A DNA stretch of 64,000 nt from Circinella umbellata (Eukaryota > Mucoromycota > Mucoromycetes > Mucorales > Lichtheimiaceae): NCBI GenBank assembly GCA_025093555.1, contig JAIWNF010000012.1, positions 838,208 to 902,207 of the forward strand, given 5' to 3'. The translations under genes were made by a program, and so were the position numbers. Of the stretch, positions 62,401 to 64,000 are shown one piece after another (the stretch's first letter is position 1; every line of letters begins with the position of its first letter). The notes below the pieces were generated by a model. The model saw only the letters and a program-made list of their open reading frames with translations. It was not told the origin of the DNA and made no database searches.

Positions 62401-62758
62401 TTATTTTTATACTTAGAATGAAGCAAAATCGGTGCTCAATTTCGGTGCTAAGGCAGTTCATTTATTGAAATCTGCACTTAACTTATTAAACGAAAAACAA
62501 ACGAAAACATCTCAAGAAGAAGGCGAGGCTTTATTATTAAGCAAAAAGCTAAATGACACCGAAGAATGGTGGTATACTCAGTTTCAGATGTTGAATAACT
62601 TTCTCACTGATTCTGAACCACAAATTTCAACAGAGGAAGATAATGACAATATTGAAGATGGTATTGCAGACATTATTGGTGATGGAAATATAATTAATAA
62701 TATAGAAATTGATAGTGATGATGATTTTACTGATCTTACTGCCACTCAAGCTGAATAA
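59478..62758 (+). CDS. KDZ (Kyakuja-Dileera-Zisupton) family transposase with Cys-cluster, intact, 11 exons
   Basis: Exons: 59478..60027, 60101..60318, 60392..60526, 60595..60768, 60872..61020, 61093..61198, 61271..61526, 61619..61852, 61933..62028, 62158..62300, 62417..62758. All ten junctions keep phase and the product is 800 residues without a stop. The basic N-terminus (MKGKRSIAKHVSR) is followed by a CxC-type cluster (KCSCDTMD, CIFKCG, LSCNICENF, MFPCSPKLPEVAIHI). The RNase H-like core shows all catalytic acids: VALDGNFSLRR (Asp315), IGVLYDVACKLKP (Asp433) and DGEWLERLWS (Glu486), plus the KDZ signature GSTCARHGFPLFF. A long coiled-coil C-terminus and an acidic tail (SDDDDFTDL) follow. 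It should be nuclear. No terminal inverted repeats were found around it. Exon 1 uses an unusual GTTAGT donor. It may be an active or domesticated element. Confidence 0.88.
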
Positions 62759-64000
62759 TTTATATAACCATCCTTTTCTTTTTCTTCTTCTTCTTCTTCT
62801 TCTTCTTCTTATTTATCTTTATCTTCTTCTTTATCTTTATCTTTATCTTCATCTTATAGATTTTGTTTTTCTTTATTAACTATCTTCTTATTTATTATAA
62901 TTACTGTTTATGTTTTATCCCTCCTCATATTCTCAATATATTTATCTTAGTATGTTTACTATACACTAACTATTTGTAGCGCAAATTAAATCATCACATG
63001 CTCCAGGAATACATATTTATGCAGGTAAAACTATTTGGTAAGTTACAACAATTGCAAAACAGGAATGAAGTATTCTACCTCATAATATGCATTCTTATAG
63101 ATTCGAACTTATATATTGCTTGTATAAATGCTGTAACAGTAGAAAATAATAAAAATGTATGCCATCATTACAATTTACACTTAATAAAATTAACGATATA
63201 GATTCTTCAAATAATGTGTATTAAAAAATTATGCGATGTGATTTCTTTCGTTTTGTTGTTGATTCAATAAAAGAAAAAAACACTGGTTTGATGACAGGAA
63301 TTATAGCTTGGATATTAAGCAAAAAACGTTATTTGACAGCAATAGACTTACCAAGTTTTTTTATAACACAGCTCATCTATAAGCATCGTTTGCTCAATTA
63401 TAAGTGAACAGTTAGAAGACATATGTTTTTTGTACGAAGTGCAACGTATCCTTTATCTTTTTAAATATAGTGTTACTAGCAGCATTATCCCTACTTCTAT
63501 AAATAATGCTCGTACTGAGATGCTACAAAAAATATAGAGAACATCAGCGTATAATCAGATATAGTTGATATACAATATTTTCATATATTGGGATTTCACA
63601 CGCTTTTATCACCTATTTCTTTTCACTCTTCTAATTTTTTACTTTCTCAATAAACTCATCTTATTCTGACCACAGCTCATCGTTATTTGTTCCTGAAGTA
63701 CGGTCTTCAAAATATTCGTATGCATAACCTTGTGATGCTTGGCTCGTACCGTTCTTTAAACTAATGTTTATGTAAGAGCCCTCTCAAAGCAAAATTAAAA
63801 AGTTTAACAGATATGTTTGATATATAAAGTTTCCCAGAAACAGTTAATAACAGTGTGTCTTATGTTACTTTTGATCTGTCAAGAAATAAATTCAAATGTA
63901 TCGAGGTTTCAACCTATTTACAAATAGGAGAATCATATAAAGTGAAAATAAGGTGTATTGTCTCATTTAATTCTATCTGTGATTAATAGTCATTAAGGTT
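62759..64000. other. Spacer to the end of the window
   Basis: AT-rich; no exon or RNA gene supported. The frame 62998-63201 has no splice context. I could not find a terminal repeat matching anything left of the KDZ gene. Confidence 0.4.
62773..62856 (+). repeat. (TTC)n / TTTATC microsatellite after the KDZ gene
   Basis: An imperfect pyrimidine trinucleotide run (TTC about ten times) followed by TTTATC units, immediately downstream of the transposase stop. It is probably in the 3' UTR. Confidence 0.8.

Overview
This is a eukaryotic nuclear window. It is AT-rich, with many short spliceosomal introns (about 45-150 nt, mostly GTAAG/GTATG donors and TAG acceptors). The proteins are clearly fungal: a single-chain NADH-type glutamate synthase, a WIP/verprolin protein, a Set9/Suv4-20 methyltransferase, a Dia2/Pof3-type TPR-F-box-LRR protein and a KDZ transposase. 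The intron density, AT-rich spacers, poly-Asn/Gln/His tracts and KDZ gene suggest an early-diverging (Mucoromycota-like) filamentous fungus. The species cannot be read from this window. All gene models below were spliced by hand, and exon lengths were checked for reading-frame phase.

Layout. 1-0.8 kb: 3' end of a repeat-bearing single-pass membrane protein. 0.9-2.1 kb: Bmt6-type 25S rRNA methyltransferase (-). 3.4-5.1 kb: active rhomboid protease (+). 5.1-9.2 kb: gene-poor desert holding a TA-flanked, pogo/Tc1-like internally deleted DNA transposon (6261-7024). 9.2-10.2 kb: unrecognised CaaX protein (-). 10.8-13.4 kb: apparent fusion of a rhomboid-like membrane bundle with a glycosyltransferase (-). 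13.4-16.5 kb: desert. 16.5-18.0 kb: verprolin (+). 18.3-18.8 kb: small membrane protein or pseudogene (-). 19.7-21.8 kb: PFK-2/FBPase-2 (-). 22.7-23.8 kb: actin capping protein beta (-). 24.7-26.4 kb: VIP36-like cargo lectin (+). 27.0-27.3 kb: possible 65-residue tail-anchored protein (+). 27.5-34.4 kb: glutamate synthase (-), divergent from phosphoglucomutase (+, 35.0-36.9 kb). 38.4-39.9 kb: tyrosine phosphatase (+). 40.8-41.6 kb: His-rich disordered protein (+). 42.3-45.5 kb: Set9-type H4K20 methyltransferase (+). 45.5-48.5 kb: desert with one coding-like remnant. 48.5-49.5 kb: secreted double-psi beta-barrel protein (-). 49.5-54.5 kb: desert with a second copy of the same transposon in the opposite orientation (52063-52861). 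54.5-55.8 kb: mitochondrial NDP kinase (-). 57.0-59.2 kb: Dia2/Pof3-like F-box protein (-). 59.5-62.8 kb: intact 11-exon KDZ transposase (+). The rest is spacer.

Most genes are independent housekeeping functions: nitrogen assimilation, glycolytic control, actin dynamics (verprolin and capping protein lie 5 kb apart), secretory transport, chromatin and ubiquitin. No operon-like or obvious biosynthetic cluster is visible. The most unusual items are the rhomboid-like/glycosyltransferase fusion, the pair of degenerate transposons that share ends, the intact intron-rich KDZ gene, and several small membrane or lipid-anchored proteins of unknown family. I found no tRNA, rRNA or CRISPR array.
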